NCBI GenBank assembly: GCA_013122435.1 | Contig: WYDT01000032.1 | Span: forward strand, 1-64,000 | Direction of reading: 5' to 3' | DNA from: Chloroflexi bacterium AL-N1 | GTDB taxonomy: Bacteria > Chloroflexota > Chloroflexia > Chloroflexales > Roseiflexaceae | DNA: 64,000 nucleotides | In this document: positions 1 to 9,785 of the stretch, in pieces | Position numbering within the stretch: position 1 is the first letter of the stretch | How the letters are laid out: every line of letters begins with the position of its first letter | The notes under the pieces: generated by a model | The model's input: the letters and a program-made list of their open reading frames with translations, nothing else | Told to the model about the DNA's origin: nothing | Databases searched by the model: none | Position numbers and translations under genes: made by a program

Positions 1-144
1 GCACACCGTGTGATGTGCCATTTTCCGATAGTGGGTGGAACCGCAGCGGGTGCATTGCATCGCAACCTCCTTACTGAGAAAGCACCAGCATGGCACATGT
101 GACTCATCCAGGCAACAGCTATAAGTAGACAATCCCCACCGTGA

Positions 145-657
145 CGCCCTTGCGGAAGCAGCCCACAGCACAGGTGGTCTCGACGCAGTCGTCAACAATG
201 CCAGCATCCTTGGTCCTAGCCCGCAGCCACACTTGCGCGATTATCCCTTAGATGTGCTGGAAAACGTCTATCATACCAACACCATCGCACCACTCGCGCT
301 GCTCCAATCGCTGCGACAGCGCTCATCACCAATGCCCGTATCATCAATATCACCCGCGATGCCGCCACGGAAGCATAGCCTGTTTGGGGTGGGTATGGGT
401 CGAGTAAAGCTGTGCTGGAACAACTCTCTACAATACTGGCCGCCGAACAACCGGACTGGCGTGTCTACTGAGTTGAACCCGGCGATATGCAAACCCAGAT
501 GCATCAGGAAGCCTTCCCCGGCGAAGATATTTCCAACCGTGGGCTACCAGAAGACCGTGTACCCGGCCTGATCGAGCTGCTCACCGGAAACCGACCCAGT
601 GGACGTTATCAGACCCGTCAACTCACAGAAACCGTTACTGATACCCAGGAGCACTAA
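145..657 (+). pseudogene. Decayed short-chain dehydrogenase/reductase (SDR)
   Basis: The reading frame from about 145 encodes an SDR core with the NNAS motif (GLDAVVNNASILG). After a helix ending LLQSL the frame shifts near 320. The new frame continues with the active-site segment GYGSSKAVLEQLS and then VEPGDMQT, and ends at TAA 655-657. Two in-frame stops interrupt it: TAG 376-378 and TGA 469-471, the latter after RVY where an SDR of this type would probably have Trp. The N-terminal Rossmann GxxxGxG part is not recognisable upstream, although bases 1-140 may be its eroded remains. An intact protein would be a cytosolic NAD(P)-dependent oxidoreductase of unknown substrate. The call as a broken SDR is confident; the exact lesion count upstream is not. 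Confidence 0.8.
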
Positions 658-902
658 CATGCAACTTGTGCACCATACACCATCCAGACTAGCACGCATA
701 CCACCTACCCACATGATGAGGCCACCAATACTTCCTCTACCACACATATCGCTTGCGGGTTCCCAGGGTGCCACGCCTGGACCGGGGGTTTGTCAGGGGA
801 CGCAGTAGGCCCCTGACCATACAATATTCCAACCAGATAATTGTCAACTATATGGCACAAACGGATAGATTGAATTCTCCTCGACACAGAGAACTTACCC
901 TA
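658..902. other. Non-coding stretch after the SDR relic
   Basis: No frame here resembles a known protein. It may contain further eroded coding sequence, but I could not assign a family, so it is left as unannotated DNA between the SDR relic and the end of the DinB-like gene. Confidence 0.4.
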
Positions 903-1370
903 TTACGTTATCCTTCTACTCTCGATATTCGCATGCGTATTGAGATAATGTAACCACCCACGTATGCTGAGTGGGCCAAACTGATTATGCCGTACCAACG
1001 TGGCACCATCAACGTCCTGATCTATCAACGTCTGTGCTAACTGCACCGTCTCACGCCGTGTTTCGCCAAAGGTTGTACGCAGCTCATCCCACGCCAGCGC
1101 CGAATCAGGGCGATAGTCATCGTATTCATCGAGCAGTGGTGGCTCTCCCAATGCAACCCGTAACCGTCGCTGACCCCATCGCTCAATGCCTACGATATGC
1201 AACAACTGAATACGGTTCGGAAGTGATTCGTTAAAAACACCAAGTCGTGTAGTGATTTTCTGACCAGAGGTCTCTAAATCACGCGCGAGTTCAGCCAAAG
1301 TCCGATTACGTGCCGGACGCTCAAAAAAGAGACCAACCACAAGCGCGGTCAGTTGATCACGAAAACCCAT
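903..1370 (-). CDS. DinB-like superfamily protein
   Basis: A 155-residue protein resembling the DinB/YfiT-like four-helix-bundle superfamily, whose members bind a divalent metal through three His residues and often act as thiol transferases or as stress-induced proteins of unknown role. His58 in LLHIVGIERW matches the first ligand. His141 and His146 in HYLNTHANIE near the C-terminus match the second pair. Length is normal for the family. The ATG at 1370 follows a purine-rich AAGGAAG ribosome site. The gene is monocistronic, and a good promoter lies at 1468-1496 on the same strand. Substrate and thiol partner cannot be told from sequence. The family call is fairly secure; the function is open. 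Confidence 0.7.
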   Translation of the reverse strand: MGFRDQLTALVVGLFFERPARNRTLAELARDLETSGQKITTRLGVFNESLPNRIQLLHIVGIERWGQRRLRVALGEPPLLDEYDDYRPDSALAWDELRTTFGETRRETVQLAQTLIDQDVDGATLVRHNQFGPLSIRGWLHYLNTHANIESRRIT

Positions 1371-1701
1371 ATCTTCCTTCTGGAATAGACGAATTTCGTC
1401 ATAAAAGAGTAGCTCCCGTCACCGTGGGGAGCCTCTATTAACGTGCATATTTATCCATCACACCTCGATTATTGGACATCCAGGCTCAATTGTCAACGTA
1501 CTTTTAAAATAGTATTTGTGAGTTAATCCAGGAAAGGATTACATGTATTTATAAATCACTACACAATCAACAGGGCATAAAAGCGCTGTCGACTCTACAC
1601 TTATTTCACCCATTACCACTTTTTTGATGTGCTACAATAACGTAAGATCTTGTCGATATACATTCACCCTGTTGTGTAAATAAAGCTATGTAGCGCTTAC
1701 T
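1371..1701. other. Divergent intergenic region
   Basis: AT-rich region between two divergent genes. It holds the minus-strand promoter at 1468-1496 and a hairpin at 1412-1432 (GCTCCC / GGGAGC, 9-nt loop) that would lie in the 5' leader of the DinB-like mRNA. A possible plus-strand extended -10 (TGC TACAAT, 1630-1638) precedes the ATP-grasp gene. Nothing else was recognised. Confidence 0.5.
1468..1496 (-). promoter_or_regulatory. Sigma-70-type promoter of the DinB-like gene
   Basis: On the minus strand TTGACA (1496-1491) is separated by 17 bases from AATAAT (1473-1468), about 100 bases upstream of the start codon. The -35 is a perfect consensus; the -10 differs at one position. Confidence 0.6.
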
Positions 1702-2862
1702 ATGAATATTGTTTTCCTATCACCAAATTTCCCACCCAATTATTATCTGTTTTGTGAGCATCTCCGCGCACTTGGTGCAAATGTCCTCGGGATATGCGAC
1801 CAACCGTATGAGCATCTGCATCCTGCACTACAATCAGCGTTGACAGAACATTACTTTGTTCCTGATTTGCACAACTATGATGCAGTCTTACGTGCATTGG
1901 GCTATTTCACCTATCGCTACGGTAAGATTGACTGGATCGATTCGCTCAACGAACACTGGCTGGAAATCGAAGCACACCTCCGCACCGACTTTCATGTTGA
2001 GGGGGTTACTATTGAAGATCTGCCTCAAATCAAACGTAAGTCGGTAATGAAACGTGTTTTTGCTGCTGCGGGCATAGACACAGCACCAGGGCAACTGGCA
2101 CATACCCCACAGCAGGTGCGATCATTCGCAAAGGAGGTTGGCTTTCCGATCGTTGCGAAACCCGATATTGGTGTTGGTGCCAACCAAACCTGCAAAATCA
2201 CAAACGCTCAGGAGCTTGACGTATTTCTCAGCCAAGATGTGAATGGCTATTTTATTGAGGCATATGTCTCTGGCGTCATCCAAAGCTTCGATGGTCTGGT
2301 TGATCACAAAGGGCATTTGGTCTTTTACACCTCAACCCAGTACAGCCAGGGTGTCATGGAAGTCGTGCATATGGATGATGATGTTTATTACTACACCCAA
2401 CGTGAGATACCAGCAGATCTGGAGGCTGCCGGACGAAAACTGGTTGAGGCATTTCAGATACGTAAGCGCTTTTTTCACTTTGAGTTCTTCCGCACCCCCG
2501 AGAACCAACTTATCGCCCTCGAAGTCAACATGCGGCCACCTGGTGGTCTGAGTATTGATCTGTTCAATTATGCGAACGATATTGATCTGTACTACGAATG
2601 GGCTAATGTAGTCGTACACAATCAGTTCACAGCCGATTGTACTTGGCCATTCCACGCGTGTTATGCCGGAAGGAAACACCATCGCTCTTATGAGGTGCCA
2701 CACGATGATGTATTGTTGCGCTATGGCCAGCACATCATCCATCATCAACCTATGAGCGAGGTATTTCGCAGAGCTATGGGCGACTATGGTTACATTGTGC
2801 GCTCTCCACATCTGGATGAGGTTATTATGGTTGCGACGGGCATTCAGGCTCAGAGTTATTAA
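1702..2862 (+). CDS. ATP-grasp carboxylate-amine ligase
   Basis: A 386-residue ATP-grasp enzyme. The N-terminal 100 residues form a PreATP-grasp Rossmann-like domain (MNIVFLSPNFPP). Lys113/Lys117 and the VAKPD strand at 152-156 fit the ATP-grasp nucleotide site. The acidic metal ligands are in FHFEFF (about 259-263) and EVNMRPPGG (274-282). Family members couple ATP hydrolysis to joining a carboxylate to an amine through an acyl-phosphate. The N-terminal half resembles ligases that make small peptides or natural products, but no partner gene lies alongside to define the substrate. The ATG at 1702 opens the conserved first beta strand. Low-GC DNA precedes it. The enzyme class is secure; the substrate is unknown. 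Confidence 0.8.
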   Translation: MNIVFLSPNFPPNYYLFCEHLRALGANVLGICDQPYEHLHPALQSALTEHYFVPDLHNYDAVLRALGYFTYRYGKIDWIDSLNEHWLEIEAHLRTDFHVEGVTIEDLPQIKRKSVMKRVFAAAGIDTAPGQLAHTPQQVRSFAKEVGFPIVAKPDIGVGANQTCKITNAQELDVFLSQDVNGYFIEAYVSGVIQSFDGLVDHKGHLVFYTSTQYSQGVMEVVHMDDDVYYYTQREIPADLEAAGRKLVEAFQIRKRFFHFEFFRTPENQLIALEVNMRPPGGLSIDLFNYANDIDLYYEWANVVVHNQFTADCTWPFHACYAGRKHHRSYEVPHDDVLLRYGQHIIHHQPMSEVFRRAMGDYGYIVRSPHLDEVIMVATGIQAQSY

Positions 2863-2873
2863 GCTCGTGTAAT

Positions 2874-2902
2874 AAAAAAGGAGCGCCCACCAAGGACGCC
2901 CC
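2874..2902 (-). terminator. Intrinsic terminator (minus strand)
   Basis: Read on the minus strand, GGGGCGTCC pairs with GGGCGCTCC (nine pairs, two of them G-U) around a five-base loop, followed by six T. On the plus strand the G-U pairs become A-C mismatches, so it is directional. It lies just past the VWA pseudogene. Confidence 0.65.
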
Positions 2903-2920
2903 ACACAATTCCAACGTGGC

Positions 2921-5735
2921 TTATTCCATGGGAGAAGTTGGACACAATGGGTCTTCTGGGGCAATATCCAGGAACACTGTATCCATGGCATACACATCAC
3001 CAACCGCATCAGATGGAATAGAAAAATGTAATAACGATGCACCTTCAGGATCGTTTGTGCTCACAAGTCGGCGATAGGTACGGGCGATGCTATCATTACC
3101 ACGGTATTTGATATACGCTTCAAATGAGTAGTCTTCTGGTGCAAGGCCCATCTCAACTGGGAGACGATACATGAGTTTACCAGTTGCCGAATCATTGATA
3201 ACAGATAAGCGTCCCTGGTCTCCGGGCAAGACATTCCCCTGCGAATCACGGATCGTCACATAGCCATGGCCTCCGTCTGGTGCCGGAAAACCAGGCAAAC
3301 TCCCCGCCTCATGGCCTGTTATAGACGATGTGAATGGCTCTTCTGACACTCGACACATATCCGATCCTGACTGAGCAGCGATTATACTAAAAATGTTATT
3401 CAAAACTTGAGGATTCATTGCATTGTACAGGCTGCCTGATGTAGCAACCTGTCCCAAGCCTGTATCATCAGCAGGACCTATGGCCACAACATAAAGATCC
3501 AAGTTAGGATCATTTCCTTTGATCTGCATTGCTTCGTTGATCAAAGCTGTGACCGGGCGCAATCTGCCATCAAAAGCTACACCAAGCTGACAGGGATCAG
3601 CAGTACGAAGTGCCTCAGCCACCGACAAATTACTGCAAATATCACGAGCAGTATTCGTCTTACCATCAAGAAACACATTGGCCACTCCATCGGTAATGTA
3701 GATCACCACATTCTTTGTAGACACTGCCATCCGGTGCACGATCAGGTGCTTGCTCCAGCAATTGGCCGGTTAACTGCATCGCCTGTGCTCCAGAATTCCC
3801 GTCACCTGTGGTGTAAGCACTTTGTCCCCAATCAGCTGCATCACGGATGGCTTGTTCCAGTGTAGCCCTATCACCTGTCATGCCATCTGTCGGATAAGGT
3901 CTGGCATTGTTTGCTCCAATACTACTGGCATAAGCAACGAACCGCATAATAGCGTTCTCTTGCATATCGTCAACCAGTCCAAGCAATGCCTGCTTCACAA
4001 CATAACTCCGGCGCTCTTCGACCACTTTCCACCCTGAGTCTGGATCACCCTGACACTGATCGTTGTAGGGCAAATTACGCGGGTTGGGATTGTCTGGGCT
4101 TTCACACTGATAGTCTTCACCCCGCACGGTTCCATAGCCATCAAAATCCCATCCCATTGATCCAGTCATATCCAATACAACATGGTAGGCCATTGGTTGG
4201 CGACTCTCGATCTCTGCCCACTGTGGGCGTACAAATACATCACCTTGTAACCCTGCAACTTCAGGTGATGTACAGACATCCACTGTAGGACTGAGATCAA
4301 TAGTTGTGGAATGCAATTCAACAACCTGATCTGGTGTAGTTGGTGCAGGAACTGTAAACGTCAGACGCTCCTAGCCAAGTGGTCTGGCAGTGTTAGTCAA
4401 CCAGCTATAACGGCGATCAACACCATCCTGACCTTTGTACGCCACAAATCCTTCGATCTTATACGTCCCTGGTGCCAACCCTTGCTCGGTAACATAGCCA
4501 AGAGTATCGCTGTCTGGTAAACCAAAAGCTGCTGGATTATCCACAACAGACTCTTCGCTTACACGATCAACAGGATCACCACTGGCTGGTACACACACGT
4601 GCTCACGTACATTAATGAAATCAATAATAGGCCCAACAATATCCGCGTTACTCGCACGATAGAGCATTCTCGGCGTCGATACGACCTCATTCAGCCCTGT
4701 GGTATCGAATTGGGCCAGCGCGATAGCGTAGATACTTACACCAGGATTTTCTACCTTCATCTGGTCAGACTGATCGATCATGGCTGTGATCGGTCGTAAC
4801 ATCCCATTTGCCGTCGTTCCAATCTGGCACCTCGGGGTGTTCAGGGCCTCATTGGAAGGTATTTCTGGGCATATATCACGTGCATTATTCATCTGCCCAT
4901 TCAAAAAGACATTCGTAACGCCGTCGGTAATAAAGATCACCCGTTTCTCGTAGGGACGACCGTCGGCAGTTTGTTCAGGTGCCTCATCCAATACCTTACG
5001 GCCCAATTGAAATGCCTGTGGGCTTGAGGTCGCACCCGTGGTGTTGTAAAGTCCCTGACCTCAGTTGCCCGCTGCAAGAACTGCTTCTTCCAGAGCACCC
5101 TGATCGCCCGACCATCCATCTGCAGGATAAGCTTTTGCATTCGCATCACCATGTACTGGATTTCCGGTACTAAACGCGATGACCCGCATCAGATCATCTT
5201 GCTCTAGCTGATCAATGAGGGCAATAATCGCCTGTTTGGCCACATAGATCCGGCGCTCCTCAACCACTTTCCAGGCCGAGTTGCCACCACCCTCGCAGCT
5301 AGGATTATAGGGCAAATCGCGTGGATTGGGATTATCCGGATTCTCACATTGATAGTCTTCACCGCCCACAGTGCCATAACCATTGAAGTCCCAACTCATT
5401 GAGCCACTCACATCGAGGATGATTTCGTACACAATCGGTTGATCAACAATGGTAGCCCAGCGTGGTTGCACCAATACATCGCCAGCAAGCCCCACAGTCT
5501 GGCTGATACCTGGGGTAGCGGTGGGTGTTACGGTCGGTTCGCGGGTTACAGTAGGGGTTGGTGGTGTGTGGGTGCCCCTTGCCTGAATCAGTGGAAGATA
5601 GACGTTCTCCTCACTTGATTGGGCAGCACTGGATCGGCCCCAAAAGCTCCCTCCTGACATAACCATTGCGCTGAGTGACACAACGAGTAAAAACACATGT
5701 AAGCTTCGACGAGACGGCCACACGAGCGGTTTCAC
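2921..5735 (-). pseudogene. Secreted two-module VWA protein, broken by two stops and a frameshift
   Basis: One ancestral gene read from GTG 5735 (after AAAAGGGGGAAAAT) to TAA at 2921. It encodes a signal/anchor helix, a VYLPLIQ motif, a Thr/Pro-rich linker, then two homologous VWA modules. Each module has a MIDAS motif (DVSGSMSWDFNGYG and DMTGSMGWDFDGYG), a shared GEDYQCE-x-PDNPNPR segment and an ITDG-NVFL strand. Three lesions interrupt it. A TGA at 5061-5063 sits exactly where module 2 has Trp (AAGN-stop-GQ against AADWGQ). A TAG at 4371-4373 is followed in the same frame by ERLTFTVP, which continues into module 2. An extra A in an A-run at 3714-3716 shifts the frame after SVYK. All three open segments down to 3717 share one frame, so these are not separate genes. 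VWA proteins mediate metal-dependent adhesion; this copy should be non-functional. Confidence 0.85.
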
Positions 5736-6015
5736 ATTTTCCCCCTTTTGCGCGCATCCTTTGGTGGAATGATGGGCGCAACACAAACACATGCTCTTCA
5801 CGTATATATACGCTTCGTTTATTACGAATGTAATAGGCACAAATACCTCAATAGTTGTGAGTTATCAACTATTCGGCTACAATTAGTGTCTCTAACGGCG
5901 AGCAGATACATCATAAAATAATACGCCTCAATAGTAGAGACGCTCTATCGTGTTGGTTTTACCAAACATATCTCAAAATTGTCAGAAAAACGCTTACATC
6001 ACCAAAGGAATAAGA

Positions 6016-7944
6016 ATGACGCAACTCTCGAACGCACCCTACGGCTCATGGCACTCCCCCATCAACACCGACATGGTCGCATCAGGAGGAATAGCCCTTA
6101 TGACAGTCGTAGTTGATGGCGATGACATCTACTGGCTGGAACGACGACCAACCGAGCAGGGGCGTAGCGTCATTGTGCGGCGGACTAGCGATGGACACAC
6201 AGCAGATATCACGCCAGCACCCTTTGATGTGCGCTCACGGGTACACGAATATGGTGGCGGCGCATGTACAGTTGAGCAGGGAAACATTTACTTCGTCAAT
6301 CAAAAGGATCAGCGTATCTATCACCAAACGGTCGATAGTGCGCCACAGGCCATTACGCCTGAAGGATCACTGCGCTATGCCGATATGGCCATCGACCAGC
6401 GGCGCAACCGCATCATTTGTGTGTGCGAAGACCACACCCACGCCGAGCATGAGCCCACCAATAGTCTGGTAAGCATCAACGTCGCGGATAGCCAAATCCG
6501 AGCGTTGGTGGCCGAAAATGATTTTTATGCAACACCACGCCTGAACCCCGATGCGACTCATCTCGCTTGGTTAACATGGAACCATCCCAATATGCCGTGG
6601 GACGGCACCGCATTGTGGGTGGCCTCGCTCACAAAAGAAGGTGAAATCGCAGATGCTGTGTGCGTTGCTGGCGGTCTCGAAGAATCAATTTTTCAACCGA
6701 CATGGTCACCTGATGGTACACTCTACTTTGTCTCGGATCGCAACGGATGGTGGAATCTGTACCGCTGGCAGAATGGTACAGTTGAGCCGCTGGTTGAAAT
6801 GGAGGCCGAATTTGGGCTGCCACAATGGATATTTGGCCTGAATACCTATGCTTTTGAGTCCGCGGATTGGATCATCGCAGCGATTAAAGAACAGAATGTG
6901 GATCGTCTGGCACTCATTGCAACAGCCAATGGTGCCTTCACATGGCTGGAAACAGCATACACTGAAATAAGAGATCCACAGGTACACAACAAGCATGTGA
7001 CCTTCATTGGCAACTCACCCACAGCCTCGTCACAAGTGGTGCATATGCACCTTGAGACCGGCCAGGAAACCGTGTTACGCAAGGCCAGAAACATTACGAT
7101 TAAGCAGCAGGATATCTCTCTGCCACAGGCAATCGAATTTCCGACAACAAACGACCTCACGTCATATGCACTTTTTTATCCTCCTCAAAACAAAAACTAC
7201 CTGGCACCTGATGGTGAAAAACCACCACTTATCGTCATGAGTCATGGCGGCCCAACTGGCGCTTCTTCATCATCGCTGAGTATGGAGACGCAGTTCTGGA
7301 CCAGCCGTGGTTTTGCGGTGCTCGATGTAAACTATGGTGGCAGCACTGGCTACGGTCGGGCCTATCGACAGCGTCTGAATGGGCAGTGGGGCATTGTGGA
7401 TGTAGACGATTGTGTGAACGGTGCACGCTTTCTTGTTGAACAAGGTTGGGTTGATGGGGAACGTCTCATCATTCGTGGGGGCAGCGCAGGTGGCTACACG
7501 ACGCTGTGCGCGCTCACGTTTCACAATGTGTTTAAGGCAGGTGCAAGTCATTTTGGCATCGGCGATCTTGAGGCGCTGGTGCGCGACACCCATAAATTCG
7601 AGGCGCGCTATTGTGATCGGTTGGTGGGTCCATACCCACAAGAACGCACCGTGTATCACTCCCGTTCACCGATCCATTTTACAGATCAGTTGTCCTGCCC
7701 CATGATTCTGTTGCAGGGCCTTGAAGATCAGGTTGTTCCACCTAATCAGGCCGAAACCATGTACGAGGCAGTGTGTAGTAAAGGGTTACCAGTCGCGTAT
7801 CTTTCTTTTGAGAACGAGGGCCATGGCTTTCGACGCGCCAAAACGATCAAACGCGCGTTAGAAGCTGAACTCTACTTCTACGCAAGAGTCTTTAATTTTA
7901 CCTTGTCGGATACCATCGAATCCGTGGATATTAAAAATCTCTAA
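6016..7944 (+). CDS. S9 family prolyl oligopeptidase / acylaminoacyl-peptidase
   Basis: A 642-residue serine peptidase of family S9. The first ~370 residues form a beta-propeller of TolB-like blades (for example FQPTWSPDGTLYFVSDRNGWW). The alpha/beta-hydrolase domain follows. The nucleophile is Ser490 in GGSAGGY, the Asp lies in LLQGLEDQVVPP and the His in ENEGHGFR. Family members cleave short peptides after Pro or release acylated N-terminal residues. No signal peptide is seen, so it is probably cytosolic. I start at ATG 6016, which follows AAAGGAATAAG; an upstream in-frame ATG at 5950 would add a weak, unrelated extension. The gene is alone, divergent from the VWA pseudogene, and ends at a strong hairpin. 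Confidence 0.93.
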   Translation: MTQLSNAPYGSWHSPINTDMVASGGIALMTVVVDGDDIYWLERRPTEQGRSVIVRRTSDGHTADITPAPFDVRSRVHEYGGGACTVEQGNIYFVNQKDQRIYHQTVDSAPQAITPEGSLRYADMAIDQRRNRIICVCEDHTHAEHEPTNSLVSINVADSQIRALVAENDFYATPRLNPDATHLAWLTWNHPNMPWDGTALWVASLTKEGEIADAVCVAGGLEESIFQPTWSPDGTLYFVSDRNGWWNLYRWQNGTVEPLVEMEAEFGLPQWIFGLNTYAFESADWIIAAIKEQNVDRLALIATANGAFTWLETAYTEIRDPQVHNKHVTFIGNSPTASSQVVHMHLETGQETVLRKARNITIKQQDISLPQAIEFPTTNDLTSYALFYPPQNKNYLAPDGEKPPLIVMSHGGPTGASSSSLSMETQFWTSRGFAVLDVNYGGSTGYGRAYRQRLNGQWGIVDVDDCVNGARFLVEQGWVDGERLIIRGGSAGGYTTLCALTFHNVFKAGASHFGIGDLEALVRDTHKFEARYCDRLVGPYPQERTVYHSRSPIHFTDQLSCPMILLQGLEDQVVPPNQAETMYEAVCSKGLPVAYLSFENEGHGFRRAKTIKRALEAELYFYARVFNFTLSDTIESVDIKNL

Positions 7945-7980
7945 CTACATCAAATTCTTTACCTACAACAAAGTAACCTT

Positions 7981-8012
7981 AAAAGTATAGATATAAAATA
8001 TCTATACTTTTT
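7981..8012. terminator. Bidirectional intrinsic terminator
   Basis: Perfect inverted repeat: AAAAGTATAGATAT (7981-7994) and ATATCTATACTTTT (7998-8011) around AAA, with a T-run continuing to 8013. It follows the S9 peptidase by about 35 bases. Confidence 0.75.
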
Positions 8013-8234
8013 TATCGCGTTTTAGTATCCTGAGTGTGCCTATTCACTCAAGGCATTGGTAGCTTTCGTGTAGTAAATGTATTGTCAGATATCGATAGAT
8101 AGCTGGATCTTATTACTACACACATATACAAGGACAGAAAATCGACGTATCGATCTTTTTGACATATATGATGTATTTTTTAGCTCGAAATGCACACTGA
8201 CTCTATAAACAGCATAAAAACATATATTAAGTAA

Positions 8235-8253
8235 TGATTAAACAATTTAATCA
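8235..8253. promoter_or_regulatory. 19-bp perfect palindrome, candidate operator
   Basis: TGATTAAA-CAA-TTTAATCA is a perfect 8+3+8 inverted repeat, 176 bases upstream of the ABC importer operon and with no T-run. Size and symmetry suit a dimeric repressor site. A metal-responsive regulator (Fur or DtxR type) is plausible given the operon, but the sequence is not a recognised consensus. Confidence 0.4.
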
Positions 8254-8428
8254 AAACTTCACAATAATTCTTGTGCTTATAGCATACTATCAGCGTACTT
8301 TGAACACAGACTGTGTGAGTCATTGAAAATCACCTACTATGATAGTGGCTTGAAATAGATATGGATTAGATTTGGAAAAGCACGTATTTGTTACTTTTTA
8401 GCAACTCTACAAAGGAGAAAACATCCGT

Positions 8429-9718
8429 ATGGTGAGTCAGATCAAGAACATACTGCCTGGTTTGCTCTGTATCTTCATCCTTGCAGCGTGCGGTGGTCAA
8501 CCTGTCGCAGAACAGCCACCCGTCACCGATGAAGACATCACAACAACAGAAGCACCCGCAGCGGACGAAAACGCCACCACAGAAGAGGAGCCAGAAGGTG
8601 ATGCATCCACCGCAGAAGAAGCGCCTGCTGATGAAGCCACTGAAGAGTCAGATACAACAGATGCTGCCGCTGGTGGAGACGACCTCGACGCGCTTATTGC
8701 TGCCGCAACCGAAGAGGGCGAAGTGACTGTCTACTCCTTCACCAGCCGCATTGCACGTGTTGAAGAGGCATTTGAAGCACAATACCCTGACATCGATCTG
8801 GTCGGTCTCGATATCTCTTCAACAGAGCAGATTGCTCGTATCCAGGCTGAGCAGGAAGCGGGTATTGCAGCGGCAGATGTTGCCTATATCTCCGATGCCC
8901 CCGTCGTCTATGGTGAGCTGGTTCAGGAAGGCGTACTTGAGGCATATGTACCACCTCAGTTCGCTGACCGTATTCCTACCGAGTATCAACAACCACTGGT
9001 TGCGAATCGCCTTTCTACCAAAGTGTTGATGTACAATGAGGAAGCCTATCCTGATGGACCACCCATTACCAATCTGTGGGAGCTCACCCAACCTGAGTGG
9101 TCAGGCCATGTGGTTATGGTCGATCCACTCGTACGCGGAGATTATCTTGACTTGATGACGGAAATCGTGTTGCGCTCAGATGAGATGGCTACCGCGTACG
9201 AAGAACTCTTTGGGACACCGATTGAGCTAAGTGGTGATGTCACAACGGCTGGTGAGCAATGGATTGTCGACCTGTTTGCCAACGATGTCATTCTGGTTGA
9301 CGATACCGATAGTGTCAATGCTGCGGTCGGTTCAATTGGTCAGGAAGAACCACCCGTCGGCTTCACTTCCTATTCAGATCGACGTGATAATGAGGATGAA
9401 GGTTGGGCCTTACAGGTCGCGAATGAGGTTGCACCATCACCAGGCATTGCTTTCCCAGCGCTCCTTGGGATCGTCCGTGATGCACCAAATCCGTCGGCGG
9501 CACAATTGTTCATCCATTTTATGATGGGCGACGATAGTCCCACCGGTGGCCCTGGTTACGAACCATTCTACGTACCAGGTGACTATGCCACTCGCACCGA
9601 TATCGAGCCACATCCTGATGCCATTCCACTTGATGAATTCCGTGCGTGGCAGATCGACCCAGTTGCCACCCTCGAAATCCGTCAAGACGTTGCCGATCTT
9701 GTTCTCACACTTCAATAA
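8429..9718 (+). CDS. ABC transporter substrate-binding lipoprotein (iron(III)/AfuA-FbpA type)
   Basis: A 429-residue lipoprotein. The signal peptide ends in the lipobox LAAC-GG. An acidic, low-complexity tether of about 60 residues rich in Glu/Thr/Ala follows, then a type II periplasmic-binding fold beginning DDLDALIAAATEEGEVTVYS. The fold resembles the FbpA/AfuA group, which binds ferric iron, and relatives such as 2-aminoethylphosphonate binders. I could not identify the paired Tyr ligands of classical FbpA, so the cargo remains uncertain. In a single-membrane cell it would be tethered outside the membrane. The ATG follows AAAGGAGAAAAC. It heads an operon with permease and ATPase. The hairpin after it probably keeps its message more abundant than theirs. 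Confidence 0.85.
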   Translation: MVSQIKNILPGLLCIFILAACGGQPVAEQPPVTDEDITTTEAPAADENATTEEEPEGDASTAEEAPADEATEESDTTDAAAGGDDLDALIAAATEEGEVTVYSFTSRIARVEEAFEAQYPDIDLVGLDISSTEQIARIQAEQEAGIAAADVAYISDAPVVYGELVQEGVLEAYVPPQFADRIPTEYQQPLVANRLSTKVLMYNEEAYPDGPPITNLWELTQPEWSGHVVMVDPLVRGDYLDLMTEIVLRSDEMATAYEELFGTPIELSGDVTTAGEQWIVDLFANDVILVDDTDSVNAAVGSIGQEEPPVGFTSYSDRRDNEDEGWALQVANEVAPSPGIAFPALLGIVRDAPNPSAAQLFIHFMMGDDSPTGGPGYEPFYVPGDYATRTDIEPHPDAIPLDEFRAWQIDPVATLEIRQDVADLVLTLQ

Positions 9719-9730
9719 CAACATTTAGCC

Positions 9731-9767
9731 GGGAGGTATACGGCTCATCGCATACCGTATACCTCCC
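9731..9767 (+). terminator. Intercistronic hairpin after the binding-protein gene
   Basis: A 13-bp perfect stem, GGGAGGTATACGG / CCGTATACCTCCC, with an 11-base loop, followed by only TT. It sits in the 67-base gap between binding protein and permease. It is likely a partial terminator or 3'-end stabiliser that raises binding-protein mRNA over the downstream genes. Confidence 0.65.
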
Positions 9768-9785
9768 TTCACATAAACTATCTCT

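Larger units (their letters stand above)
7945..8428. other. Long AT-rich intergenic region upstream of the ABC operon
   Basis: It carries the terminator at 7981-8012 and the perfect palindrome at 8235-8253. The rest is AT-rich and presumably holds the ABC operon promoter, but I could not choose a convincing -35/-10 pair. Confidence 0.5.

Noticed and set aside
658..902. Remnant of a second gene such as a tRNA-modification enzyme
   Set aside because: Short resemblances appeared in several frames but none held over more than a few residues.
2332..3042. Minus-strand open frame opposite the ATP-grasp gene
   Set aside because: It overlaps a convincing ATP-grasp enzyme and its translation resembles no protein family.
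5061..5063. TGA in the VWA gene as a selenocysteine codon, given the tRNA-Sec nearby
   Set aside because: The homologous second module has Trp at this position, not Cys, and the same gene also has a TAG and a frameshift. Decay is the simpler reading.
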